Part shown: piece by piece, positions 1 to 8,553 of the stretch
Layout: every line of letters begins with the position of its first letter
Numbering within the stretch: the stretch's first letter is position 1
Assembly: GCA_903904855.1 (NCBI GenBank)
Contig: CAIVEH010000050.1
Location: forward strand, 1 to 40,081
Direction: 5' to 3'
Origin: an uncultured Bacteroidota bacterium
GTDB lineage: Bacteria; Bacteroidota; Bacteroidia; Chitinophagales; Chitinophagaceae
DNA: 40,081 bases
The notes under the pieces: generated by a model
The model's database searches: none
The model's input: only the letters and a program-made list of their open reading frames with translations
Told to the model about the DNA's origin: nothing
Made by a program: the position numbers and the translations under genes

Positions 1-61
1 CACGCAGTTTTTTTGACGAAAACACGCAACTTTTTGAATAAAACACGCAACTTTTTGCCGG
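1..61. repeat. Tandem repeat, ~21-bp unit, three copies at the window edge
   Basis: Three head-to-tail units begin at 1, 23 and 44. Each starts CACGCA followed by a T-run and TTG; the second and third share the 15 bases CACGCAACTTTTTG plus flanking A-runs, and the first has a longer T-run. Unit length is 21-22 bases. The array may continue to the left of the window. Function is unknown; it is not a CRISPR, because there are no distinct spacers. Confidence 0.7.
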
Positions 62-421
62 AACAAAATATTGTCCTTTTCATCCACCAACTTTTCAACT
101 TGATCCGTAGCTAAGCTAAATTATACCATATAGCTGCATATCCGTTGTTACATAGAAAAGTTTGGAGTAGCAATATAGCCCTGAAAAAATCAGTGATTGC
201 AGCCCACTAATTATACTATACCCATTAAAACCCTCTTAATGTACTAATTAAATAAATCGCATGTTTTTCATTTTATTTATAAAATAATTTAGTTTTTACA
301 AAGCTGTTAACTGATTTTATTATAAAAATAGGTTTTGATTACATCTGATTATTCAGAAAGCTTACCATTTTTAGTTCTATTAAAGCATATAGTTTAGTTT
401 CTTTAGTTATAAAATACGGGT
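62..421. other. AT-rich gene-free stretch
   Basis: No convincing gene, RNA or terminator was found here. The sequence is strongly AT-rich, especially 240-420, and probably carries the promoter of the gene starting at 422. I could not find an exact TAnnTTTG element close to that start. Confidence 0.5.
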
Positions 422-1423
422 ATGAAGAAGTGTTTATTTTTATTTTCATTCATATTTTCTGGATATTGGCTATTGCACGCACAAAACCTTGTACCGAACT
501 ACAGTTTTGAGCAGGCAGATTCATGTCCGACATTTCCTAATGATAGATATTTTGAATATTCTCTTGGTTGTGTAGGATGGGGACAGGCTACTTCAGCATG
601 GGCTGATTATTTTAATGCTTGCGATACTGCGGCAATTTCTATTGGAAAGAATGCTCCTTGGGTTGGTGTACCATATAATACTCTTGGATACCAAAATGCA
701 TATGAAGGAAATGCATATGCTGGGATAAATATGTATTCCGTATCGCTCCCAAACTATAAAGCATATTTACTTACAAATATACCACCTCTGGAAATTGATA
801 CTGTTTACCAGGTTACATTACATATCTCTTTAGCTGACTCTTGTGAATTTGCAACAGATGGCATTGGAGTTTTATTTACAACATATGGTAGCCCAAACAG
901 ATACATTGATACAACTTTAGGCATAACACCACAAATTGACTATTCAAGCTATGGAGTCATAACTAATTCAATTAATTGGACTACACTTAAAGGAACATTT
1001 GTAGCAGATTCAGCTTACAGCACATTAATAATTGGTGGATTCAAAACCTTAAGTAAAATGAAAATCATTGCTGTAAATGATTCACCATCAAACCCACACA
1101 ATAATTCATTTTATTACATTGATAATATTGTTGTTGAAAAATTATCTTCGACAGGAATTGGATCTATAACAAATAATAATTTTAATCCGGTTTTGTATCC
1201 TAATCCTTTTACTGATCATGCATCATTAATATTTAGTAATCAGGAGCAACAAAATTATACGCTAACAATTAGCAATAGTCAAGGTCAAGTAAAACAAAGT
1301 ATTGATAATCTCACTTCAAATAGAATCAGAATTGAGCGGAATGGCTTGCCTAGTGGTTTTTATTATTATCAGTTGCGCAATGCTAATAATATATTAGCTA
1401 ATGGTAAATTAATTATCAAATAG
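422..1423 (+). CDS. Secreted protein with T9SS type A C-terminal sorting domain
   Basis: 333 residues. A signal peptide covers about residues 1-20 (hydrophobic core, cleavage near LHAQ). The mature N-terminus NLVPNYSFE, followed by an aromatic-rich stretch with WADYFNACD and GYQNAYEGNAYAGI, matches a module common at the start of Bacteroidota cell-surface proteins, often fused to OmpA or gliding-related domains. The last ~80 residues have the T9SS type A layout: YPNPF, then strands, then a final FYYYQLRN...GKLIIK. It is therefore expected to cross the outer membrane by T9SS and be anchored or released there. The substrate or ligand is not known. The gene is AT-rich relative to the one at 1961. 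The next small gene starts 32 bases later and may be co-transcribed. Confidence 0.85.
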   Translation: MKKCLFLFSFIFSGYWLLHAQNLVPNYSFEQADSCPTFPNDRYFEYSLGCVGWGQATSAWADYFNACDTAAISIGKNAPWVGVPYNTLGYQNAYEGNAYAGINMYSVSLPNYKAYLLTNIPPLEIDTVYQVTLHISLADSCEFATDGIGVLFTTYGSPNRYIDTTLGITPQIDYSSYGVITNSINWTTLKGTFVADSAYSTLIIGGFKTLSKMKIIAVNDSPSNPHNNSFYYIDNIVVEKLSSTGIGSITNNNFNPVLYPNPFTDHASLIFSNQEQQNYTLTISNSQGQVKQSIDNLTSNRIRIERNGLPSGFYYYQLRNANNILANGKLIIK

Positions 1424-1455
1424 GTTTCATTTTCCAACTTATAAAAGTTCAAACA

Positions 1456-1800
1456 ATGAATACGAACAAACTTATAATAGGATTTTCGGTAAGGCATCTC
1501 GTAGCATGTCTCGGATTAATTACAGGCATAATCTTTTATTATGTCCATTTATTTGCGCAGGCGGCACCATGTCCCACCTGTACTTACTACTCATGTAGCT
1601 TTTTGGGCGCCAGTGTAAACCATTCTGGCGGAATAGCAGTTTATGATGATGGCTATTCAAATTATGTACATAGTGATAATGGAGGAGATTACTGCCGTCG
1701 CAAGTTCCTTTTTGCTGAATATACAGGTTCAACGAGTAAAATTACACTGACATTTACCTTTGACGGGACACAAGTTTATGCTTTTATTCCTTTCAGTTAA
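1456..1800 (+). CDS. Small hypothetical exported protein
   Basis: 114 residues. The N-terminal ~35 residues carry a long hydrophobic segment (about residues 15-33) ending in LFAQA, which reads as a signal peptide or membrane anchor. The mature part is cysteine-rich at its start (CPTCTYYSC) and rich in Tyr, Ser and Gly. It lacks a T9SS sorting domain, so it may be a truncated relative of the surface proteins around it. It begins 32 bases after the stop of the preceding secreted protein, suggesting one transcript. I recognise no family. Confidence 0.6.
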   Translation: MNTNKLIIGFSVRHLVACLGLITGIIFYYVHLFAQAAPCPTCTYYSCSFLGASVNHSGGIAVYDDGYSNYVHSDNGGDYCRRKFLFAEYTGSTSKITLTFTFDGTQVYAFIPFS

Positions 1801-1960
1801 ACTATAATACTTTGACAATCAATCAAAAAGAAAATAATACATAAAATGCTTTTTTTATAACAAAAGATCATTACCTTTATAGGTAGTAAGTAATTTTATT
1901 TTAAGTATTTAAGTTTTGTCATTGCTAAACAATTTTCTTTTACCCTAAAAAAACTCTTTT

Positions 1961-4900
1961 ATGACAAGGTTTACCTATGCAGCCCTATTGACTGCCGTTC
2001 TGGTTGCTCTCAGTTGCAGCCCCCTTTTAGCCCAGCGAATTACTGTAAGTGTTGCAGGTAATGGTATGGGTGGTTTTAATGGCGATGGCCGGCCCGGGCA
2101 CCTTACCAGCGTCAATACGCCTCAGGATATCTGCAGGGATGCTGCTGGCAATCTGTATTTCACGGAAACGGATGGCCCGTCGACTGGCAGGGTACGTATG
2201 CTTTCGGCAAAGAATGGCACAGTATCCACTGTTGCAGGTGGCGGCTCATCTTCAGCCGATGGAATACCAGCTACCAGCGCATCCATCAATCCTTCAAATG
2301 TTTGTATTGATGCTGCCGGAAACCTTTATATTGTTTCTATTCCCGGCGCTATCCGCAAAATCAATATGTCCACAGGTATTATTACCACAATAGCAGCAAC
2401 AGGCACCACAGTTAATGGTATCTGCGCCGATGCATCGGGCAATATCCTGTTTGTGGATCATTCAGGTAATAAAATTAAGAAGGTCAATATCCTTAGCGGT
2501 ATCACATCAACAGTAGCCGGCACTGGCGCAGCAGGCTATTCTGGCGATGGCGGCCCGGCTATAATGGCGACATTAGGTAATCCATATGGCATTTGCACCA
2601 ATCCTGCCGGTGAAATTATTTTTGATGACCAGGGCGGTATGGAATCCGTTATCCGGAAAATTGATCTTTCAGGTAATATCAGCACCATTGCAGGCACCAC
2701 ATTTGGCAGCAGTACATTATACGATTGTCCCGGCCTTTCCTGCTGGCTGGGCGAGGTTACCGGCATTTGTTGCGACGACTCTGGCGATGTTATTTTCGAT
2801 GAAATAAGCTGCTCGTGCCGCCGAATAAAGCATTCCTGCGATTCTGTATTTCAGATAGGTGGCAATTTTTATTCTCAGAGCTATAGTGATAATGTTAACG
2901 CCAACCTTGCCAATATGAACAACCCATATGGCCTTTGTTCAGCTCCCGGAGGTACCGTTTATATAGCCGATATGCTCAATTACCGTATCCGCAAAGTGAT
3001 TCAGTTAACACCTACCCCAACATTTGCATTTGGCCATGGCCAGACAATCACACCCTGCCCCGGATATACATTTGTAGTAGATTCCCAGTTGGCAATTACT
3101 GACCTTGATGCCGGACAAACTGAAACCTGGACAGTTATTTCTGCTCCACTGCATGGCACACTTACCGGCTTTCCTGCTACAGGTACCTCTGCTGGTGTTA
3201 CCACAATTGTTATGCCATCAGGGGTTACGTATTTAGCGCCATCTACCTACCTGGGAAACGACTCCTTCAAAGTAAGGGTAACTGATGGTCTTTTATCGGA
3301 TACAGTTACAATTTATGTCTCAGTTCAGCCAGGATCAGCAGCCACCATTTCCGGCACTTCCAATGTATGTCCTGGCAGTACAACTCCTTTATCCGCAAGC
3401 ATACCTGGTGGTATATGGGGAGCTTCGAACACCCATGCATCAATCAATGCCGGCACTGGTCTTGTTACAGGTAGTTCAGCTGGTCTGGATACTATCATTT
3501 ATTCTGTTTACTTAAGCTGCTATACCACAAGCAGTATCGTGGTAACTGTTAACCCAGCTCCTCTTCCAGGTTACATTACAGGGCCTGATAGCCTTTGTTT
3601 TGGTGTCAGTGCCACACTTACCGAATCAGTTGCTGGCGGGGTCTGGAGTATAGTCGATTCCACTATTGCAACATTAACTCCTGCCGGTGTGGTTACCGGA
3701 CTTTCAGATGGGTGGGACGTAATTGAGTACACCACAACCAATGCCTGGTGCAGTTCGGTGGCATACCTCTCTATTACAGTTATTTCCGGAACTTCACCTA
3801 TTACAGGTATTCCTTCATTGTGTGCAGGTACGGCATATCCATTTTATGATGGCGTTCCAGGCGGCATATGGACTTCAAGTAATCCTCATGCCACAGTAGA
3901 TATTGACGGGAATGTAGCCGGTGTCTCAGCCGGAACAGTTTCCATAATCTATACCAATACCTCCGTCTGTGGAACATCATCCGTAACCTATCCTGTTACC
4001 ATCCTTGCTTTACCTGACCCTGGTATTATAAGCGGTCCAGCTAGTGTATGCGATGGTTCAACAATTACTCTTGCGTCTACAGTTCCAGGCGGCACCTGGA
4101 GTGATCTTACTGGATATACATACGTAGATCCGCTTACCGGCGACATAACAGGCTCATTCCCCGGATATGATTCTATCATCTATACATTTACTGATGGCAC
4201 AACCGGCTGCTCTGCATCTACCGAAGTATTGGTAACAATTGCCACTACTCCTGATCCGGGTGCAATTTACGGGGCTACTAGTGTATGTGCAGGTGCTTCC
4301 ATTTCCCTCACTGATCCGGTATCCGGTGGCACATGGAGTGTCCTGGGTTCTGGCGCCACTGTGAGCATTACGGGCGATGTAACTGGTTTATCTGTTGGCA
4401 CTCCATCTATTATTTATTCAGTAACCAATGCATGTGGCACAGCAACTGCTACCTGGCCGATATCAGTTGATCCTCTTCCCGACGCAGGATCAATTACTGG
4501 CACTTCATCTGTATGCCCGGGATACGTGATATTACTCAGCGATGGCAGCACCGGAGGCACATGGAGTGTTTCCAATGCCAATGCATCCGTATCTGGCACA
4601 GGTACAGTATCTGGTATTAATCCCGGAACCGATTCAGTAATTTACACAGTTACCAATTCATGCGGCACAGCCACCACTTACCATATTGTTACTATACTTA
4701 ATTGCAGCCTCAACCTGGCATCCGCCCAGGCCGGCCAGGATTTGCACATTTACCCTAATCCAGCCACTGATGTCCTGAATATAGACTGGCAGTCAGCTAT
4801 TGGAAATGTATCAATAGTAATCCGTGATTTAACCGGCCGTGAACTGTCAAGAACTACATTCAATGGCAGTGCCAATACAGGCAAAGTCAATCTTTCAATT

Positions 4901-4984
4901 GCCGATCTGAAAGAAGGTATTTATATGATGACCATTAATGCAGACTCAATTAATTATACTGAGAAACTGGAAATTATTAAGTAG
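1961..4984 (+). CDS. Large secreted NHL-repeat / Ig-like protein with T9SS sorting domain
   Basis: 1007 residues. A signal peptide (about 1-24, ending LLAQ) is followed by NHL-type beta-propeller repeats to about residue 345, recognisable by blocks such as STVAG, GDGGPA, GNLYF and IRKI. A linker domain around 360-455 contains DLDAGQTETW and resembles cadherin/tandem-type modules. Then come about six Ig-like repeats of ~80 residues, each opening with a G-x-S-x-C motif (SNVCPGS, DSLCFGV, PSLCAGT, ASVCDGS, TSVCAGA, SSVCPGY). The C-terminus (YPNPATDVLNIDW to EKLEIIK) is a T9SS type A sorting domain. It is probably a cell-surface adhesin or binding protein. The same domain order recurs in the gene at 38069. 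A strong hairpin terminator follows. The ligand is unknown. Confidence 0.9.
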   Translation: MTRFTYAALLTAVLVALSCSPLLAQRITVSVAGNGMGGFNGDGRPGHLTSVNTPQDICRDAAGNLYFTETDGPSTGRVRMLSAKNGTVSTVAGGGSSSADGIPATSASINPSNVCIDAAGNLYIVSIPGAIRKINMSTGIITTIAATGTTVNGICADASGNILFVDHSGNKIKKVNILSGITSTVAGTGAAGYSGDGGPAIMATLGNPYGICTNPAGEIIFDDQGGMESVIRKIDLSGNISTIAGTTFGSSTLYDCPGLSCWLGEVTGICCDDSGDVIFDEISCSCRRIKHSCDSVFQIGGNFYSQSYSDNVNANLANMNNPYGLCSAPGGTVYIADMLNYRIRKVIQLTPTPTFAFGHGQTITPCPGYTFVVDSQLAITDLDAGQTETWTVISAPLHGTLTGFPATGTSAGVTTIVMPSGVTYLAPSTYLGNDSFKVRVTDGLLSDTVTIYVSVQPGSAATISGTSNVCPGSTTPLSASIPGGIWGASNTHASINAGTGLVTGSSAGLDTIIYSVYLSCYTTSSIVVTVNPAPLPGYITGPDSLCFGVSATLTESVAGGVWSIVDSTIATLTPAGVVTGLSDGWDVIEYTTTNAWCSSVAYLSITVISGTSPITGIPSLCAGTAYPFYDGVPGGIWTSSNPHATVDIDGNVAGVSAGTVSIIYTNTSVCGTSSVTYPVTILALPDPGIISGPASVCDGSTITLASTVPGGTWSDLTGYTYVDPLTGDITGSFPGYDSIIYTFTDGTTGCSASTEVLVTIATTPDPGAIYGATSVCAGASISLTDPVSGGTWSVLGSGATVSITGDVTGLSVGTPSIIYSVTNACGTATATWPISVDPLPDAGSITGTSSVCPGYVILLSDGSTGGTWSVSNANASVSGTGTVSGINPGTDSVIYTVTNSCGTATTYHIVTILNCSLNLASAQAGQDLHIYPNPATDVLNIDWQSAIGNVSIVIRDLTGRELSRTTFNGSANTGKVNLSIADLKEGIYMMTINADSINYTEKLEIIK

Positions 4985-5003
4985 GACTTATTCAGAATAA
5001 CCA

Positions 5004-5044
5004 ATCAAGCCTCATGTCTAAGCACATGAGGCTTGATCATTTTA
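5004..5044 (+). terminator. Rho-independent terminator after the NHL/Ig-like gene
   Basis: A perfect 14-bp stem (5004-5017 with 5024-5037), a 6-base loop CTAAGC, and a T-rich tail CATTTTATA follow the stop at 4984 by 19 bases. It separates the secreted-protein gene from the glycosyltransferase pair. Confidence 0.85.
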
Positions 5045-5064
5045 TATTGCCATCATTATTGCTT

Positions 5065-5072
5065 TATATTTG
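5065..5072 (+). promoter_or_regulatory. Putative Bacteroidota -7 element (TATATTTG)
   Basis: TATATTTG matches the TAnnTTTG consensus and lies just after the terminator and 48 bases before the proposed TTG start at 5121. A TTG at 5047-5049 is only 15 bases upstream, closer than the usual 19-20, so the -33 element is uncertain. The element overlaps the longest possible reading frame start (5070), which argues for the later start. Confidence 0.4.
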
Positions 5073-5120
5073 TGGTGCAGTCACCATCACGGTCCTGAAA
5101 TAACTAAACCGGCATCTATA

Positions 5121-6299
5121 TTGCAGACTTTTCGCTCACTTATTCTTCAACCACGTTTCCTGCTGCTGGCTTATGTGCTGCTAGCCCTCATCGCCAGCAT
5201 TCAGGCGCTGTTGCTGCCACCGCATATGTTCTCCGGCCTACCCTATACAGAGTACAATAACTATGTTATTTTCAAACAATCCTGGTTTAATCTCCTTGCA
5301 GGTAAAAACATGTACATTCTTTACCCCGACCTGCAATGGGACCTTTATAAATACAGCCCAACTTTTGCCCTGCTCATGGGCCTGCTGGCCCGCCTGCCCG
5401 ACTTTATCGGCCTCACCATCTGGAACCTCTCCAATGCACTTATCTTGTATGCCGCTATCCGCATGTTGCCTTTCAAAGACCGGATTATTAGCCTGCTATT
5501 ATGGTTTGTAGCGCTCGAGTTGCTTACCTCCATACAAAATGCACAGAGCAATGGTATTATGGCCGGTTTGCTCATAGGCGCATATGCCTGCATGCAGAGG
5601 GGCAAGATAGCATGGGCTACGCTTTGGCTGGTTATAGCCACTTTCATCAAAGTATATGGTGCTATCGGTTTCTGCCTGTTTCTTTTTTATCCCGACAAAA
5701 TTAAATTCTCTTTATGGTCTCTATTCTGGACTGTTCAGATGGCTATCCTGCCCCTGTTGGTTACACCTTACCAGACCCTCATATGGCAATACCACAACTG
5801 GGCCACCATGATGGCTGCCGACCAGTCAGCCTCCTATGGTTTATCGGTAATAGGATGGCTGCATAGCTGGTTTGGTATTTCGGGTGGCAAAACAATTATA
5901 TCCTTATTGGGTATCCTTTTATTCCTTATACCTTTTGTGCGGTATAAGCTTTACCACAATGAGGTCTACAAATTGCTGATGCTCGCCTCTATGCTCATTT
6001 GGGTCATCATCTTCAACCATAAAGCCGAATCGCCAACATTTATCATTGCTGTTGCTGGCGTTGGCATCTGGTATTTTTCCAGGGCCCGGCAATTATGGCG
6101 CAGCTTACTCATTGCAGCCGTTTTCATCTTCACCTGTCTCTCCCCTACCGATCTTTTCCCGCCTTGGTTAAGGGAGCATTTTTTTGTGCCATACACCATC
6201 AAGGCCGTGCCGTGTATATTGCTATGGTGCATTGTATTCTATGATCTGATGACCATAAAAAATGATGAACAAATACCCGCAGAACTGTTACCTGGCTAG
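5121..6299 (+). CDS. GT87 (DUF2029)-type membrane glycosyltransferase, copy 1
   Basis: About 392 residues from a TTG start at 5121; an upstream TTG at 5070 is inside a likely promoter, and the chosen start aligns with the N-terminus of the neighbouring paralogue (QTFRSL versus QSFRAL). The protein has about ten hydrophobic helices typical of GT-C fold polyprenyl-phosphate-sugar transferases. Blocks shared with copy 2 include YNNYVIFKQSW, KYSPTFALLMGL, NAQSNGIM, FIKVYGAIGF and FNHKAESPT. GT87 members move hexoses from lipid carriers to glycans on the outer side of the inner membrane; the acceptor here is unknown. Its stop directly abuts the frame of copy 2, and the two look like a tandem duplication in one transcript. 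Confidence 0.8.
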   Translation: MQTFRSLILQPRFLLLAYVLLALIASIQALLLPPHMFSGLPYTEYNNYVIFKQSWFNLLAGKNMYILYPDLQWDLYKYSPTFALLMGLLARLPDFIGLTIWNLSNALILYAAIRMLPFKDRIISLLLWFVALELLTSIQNAQSNGIMAGLLIGAYACMQRGKIAWATLWLVIATFIKVYGAIGFCLFLFYPDKIKFSLWSLFWTVQMAILPLLVTPYQTLIWQYHNWATMMAADQSASYGLSVIGWLHSWFGISGGKTIISLLGILLFLIPFVRYKLYHNEVYKLLMLASMLIWVIIFNHKAESPTFIIAVAGVGIWYFSRARQLWRSLLIAAVFIFTCLSPTDLFPPWLREHFFVPYTIKAVPCILLWCIVFYDLMTIKNDEQIPAELLPG

Positions 6300-6335
6300 T
6301 TGTTTCTGAGTTCTTACCACTGTACATTTATCAAA

Positions 6336-7595
6336 ATGATGAACTGGCAATCATTCCGGGCTTTATTCCTCAACCAACGGTTTATTCTTGGCATTTATAT
6401 TGCTGCTGCTATCATCACATCAGTACAACTCTACCTGATAGGACCGCATCCGTTCAGGATGCCTTCCCCATCCGAAATACCTGCTGATATAATGAACCGC
6501 CCTGAATTAATGAACCAATTCATTGGGCAATCGCAAACACAATACAACAATTATACCATCTTCAAATGCTCCTGGTACCACCTTATTCAGAGCAGGAATT
6601 TATATGGCATTTACCCCACTCAGCATTGGGATTTTTTCAAGTATAGCCCCACGTTTGCTTTGCTGATGGGCCTGATTGCATGGCTGCCCGATTTAATTGG
6701 ACTTTCAATATGGAATTTACTAAATGTAATTACCCTGTTTTTTGCCATCCGACTGTTGCCATTCACCAGTAAAACCCAATGCCTGCTGCTCTGGTTTATT
6801 TTCAATGAGATGCTTACCTGCCTTACCAATTGCCAGAGCAATGGCATCATGTGTGGCCTGATCATTGCTGCTTATGGCTGCATGGAGCAAAAGAAAATCT
6901 TCTGGGCAACTCTTTGGCTGGTTCTGGCTACCTACATCAAAGTTTATGGGGCAATAGGTTTCTGCATCTTCCTTTTCTATCCCGGCAAGATCCGTTTCCT
7001 ACTATATACCTTTATTTGGACAGCAATATTTGCTTTGTTACCGCTTTTGGTAACAACCCCGCAAACATTGCTCTGGCAATACCACAATTGGGCATCCCTT
7101 ATGATTGCGGATGCATCAACAGCTACAGGCCTGTCAGTAAACGGCCTGCTCAACTCCTGGTTGGGTATCCCTAACAGCAAATGGATTACTCTGGCAGGGG
7201 TGTTGTTGTTTATACTGCCGCTTGCCCGGTTCAGGCTCTATACCAACCTCTCTTACCGGCTGCTTTTGCTGGCCTATATGCTCATCTGGGTCATCATCTT
7301 CAATCATAAAGCCGAATCGCCAACCTATATTATCGCGGTCACAGGCGTGGGTATTGCTTTTTGGGGTAATACAGTTTCCCGATGGCGCCTTGCATTGTTG
7401 TGCTTTGTGCTCGTCTTTACCAGTCTTTCTACCACCGATTTCTTCCCGCCTTATCTGAGATCTCACTTTATGCAGCCCTATAAAATCAAAGTCTTACCCT
7501 GCATAATCGCCTGGATTGTCCTGTTTTTTGATCTGATGTTCCTGAAAAACCTGTCCTCCGGCGAAAAAGAAAATAAGATTCTCTCTGTAAATTAG
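6336..7595 (+). CDS. GT87 (DUF2029)-type membrane glycosyltransferase, copy 2
   Basis: About 419 residues from ATG 6336. A TTG at 6300 would add 12 residues without similarity to copy 1, so the ATG is preferred. Same polytopic GT-C architecture as the upstream gene, with the blocks YNNYTIFKCSW, KYSPTFALLMGL, NCQSNGIM, YIKVYGAIGF and FNHKAESPT conserved almost letter for letter. It differs mainly in a ~30-residue insertion after the first membrane helix (around residues 40-70, rich in Pro and Met, containing PSEIPADIM). It begins 36 bases after the stop of copy 1 and is probably translated from the same mRNA. Acceptor and sugar specificity cannot be read from the sequence. Confidence 0.8.
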   Translation: MMNWQSFRALFLNQRFILGIYIAAAIITSVQLYLIGPHPFRMPSPSEIPADIMNRPELMNQFIGQSQTQYNNYTIFKCSWYHLIQSRNLYGIYPTQHWDFFKYSPTFALLMGLIAWLPDLIGLSIWNLLNVITLFFAIRLLPFTSKTQCLLLWFIFNEMLTCLTNCQSNGIMCGLIIAAYGCMEQKKIFWATLWLVLATYIKVYGAIGFCIFLFYPGKIRFLLYTFIWTAIFALLPLLVTTPQTLLWQYHNWASLMIADASTATGLSVNGLLNSWLGIPNSKWITLAGVLLFILPLARFRLYTNLSYRLLLLAYMLIWVIIFNHKAESPTYIIAVTGVGIAFWGNTVSRWRLALLCFVLVFTSLSTTDFFPPYLRSHFMQPYKIKVLPCIIAWIVLFFDLMFLKNLSSGEKENKILSVN

Positions 7596-7664
7596 AAAAA
7601 AGAAGAAATTTTCCCGATATTAGCCCCCGATTTAAAAATTGGAATATCTTTACACTTGCCTATT

Positions 7665-7832
7665 ATGAAGTATCGCATAGCCAGACTCCTTGTTTTATTA
7701 TTTTTGCTCGTGAGCATTTCCAGTTGTTGGGAAGGCCGGTGGTTCAAGTATCACAGGCGCTATCATTACATTCATAAAGCCCGCAAAAAACATTATGAGC
7801 GCTTCCACCGCCGCCATAATGGCGATTGGTAG
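7665..7832 (+). CDS. Very small basic lipoprotein
   Basis: 55 residues starting at ATG 7665. Residues 1-20 form a signal sequence with the lipobox-like SISSC, putting the lipidated Cys at residue 21. The mature 35 residues are extremely basic and aromatic: Arg, Lys, His, Tyr and Trp dominate, with pairs such as RRYHY and FHRRH and only a few acidic residues. This would give a strongly positive peptide tethered to a membrane. No family is recognised. The clean lipobox and in-frame stop make it more likely real than chance. Confidence 0.55.
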   Translation: MKYRIARLLVLLFLLVSISSCWEGRWFKYHRRYHYIHKARKKHYERFHRRHNGDW

Positions 7833-8068
7833 TAAACTCGGCATCTTTCCGTTTCTTTACTGTAATAGTTTAAGTACTACTCAAAAGCAGCTTCAGATGA
7901 GGCTATTTTGTTGCGTAGAAGTACTTTTCATTTTTTTGTAAATCCGGCTACTTCCAGCCCTACGGCAGTGTTTTACCCCCCTCTGTTGCATAAACTCCCC
8001 TGAAATTACCGCTGTTCAACGGTATTGCGGCATTTGCGATAACTATACCTTGCACTAAAATTAAAGCA

Positions 8069-8344
8069 ATGTCATTTGTATTGGTTACCGCCGATTTCCC
8101 GGAAATAGAAAGCAGTGAATTTGATGTTATTTTCAGCCGCCTCGAGCAGGAAAACTGGATCAAACTCCATGAGCACTCCAATCCGGTCAATACCATCTGG
8201 TTCAACGCCATTACCACCGAAAGGCAGGATGAGGCTATCCGCACCGCAAGGCACAATTTTACGGCCTGCTGTATACCCTATTGCATTCCCCGCCTCAAAA
8301 TGGAATGGGGTACCAACGATCAGTTTGCGTACAATATATTTTGA
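8069..8344 (+). CDS. Hypothetical protein, 91 residues
   Basis: A soluble protein with no signal peptide or membrane segment. It begins SFVLVTADFPEIES and reads as a mixed alpha/beta domain; Trp and Cys are spread through it (two adjacent Cys near residue 68). The frame is favoured over the overlapping frames at 8115-8423 (+) and 7960-8256 (-) because its amino-acid composition is balanced. The 236 bases before it (7833-8068) hold no clear promoter, only a small hairpin near 8008. A terminator follows at 8459. Function unknown. Confidence 0.55.
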   Translation: MSFVLVTADFPEIESSEFDVIFSRLEQENWIKLHEHSNPVNTIWFNAITTERQDEAIRTARHNFTACCIPYCIPRLKMEWGTNDQFAYNIF

Positions 8345-8458
8345 CTATAAGGTTAGTCCCGCGAAAATCCGTACCACCAAAACCTGCAACGTAATATTTA
8401 CCTCAGAAGATACACTCAAATAACAACCCACAAAAGCCTACCACCAGGGCAACCAAGT

Positions 8459-8494
8459 AAAAGGACTCCAAATCGGGGTCCTTTTATTATTTTT
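8459..8494 (+). terminator. Rho-independent terminator
   Basis: An 11-bp stem (8459-8469 with 8475-8485, one G-U pair) with a 5-base loop and a T-rich tail. It ends the transcript of the gene at 8069. Confidence 0.8.
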
Positions 8495-8553
8495 ACATTG
8501 TTTAGCTAATTCAGAAATAAAGGCCCCTGTTTGGAACCTAATTTTACTTTACC

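Noticed and set aside
1..114. Open frame from the window edge through the 21-bp repeats
   Set aside because: The translation mainly reflects the repeat (TRNFL units) and ends in low-complexity sequence; it could be a gene's end but nothing supports it.
8115..8423. Alternative plus-strand frame overlapping the gene at 8069
   Set aside because: Composition is poorer and rich in Ser/Pro/Thr from frame shift; the 8069 frame reads better as a protein.
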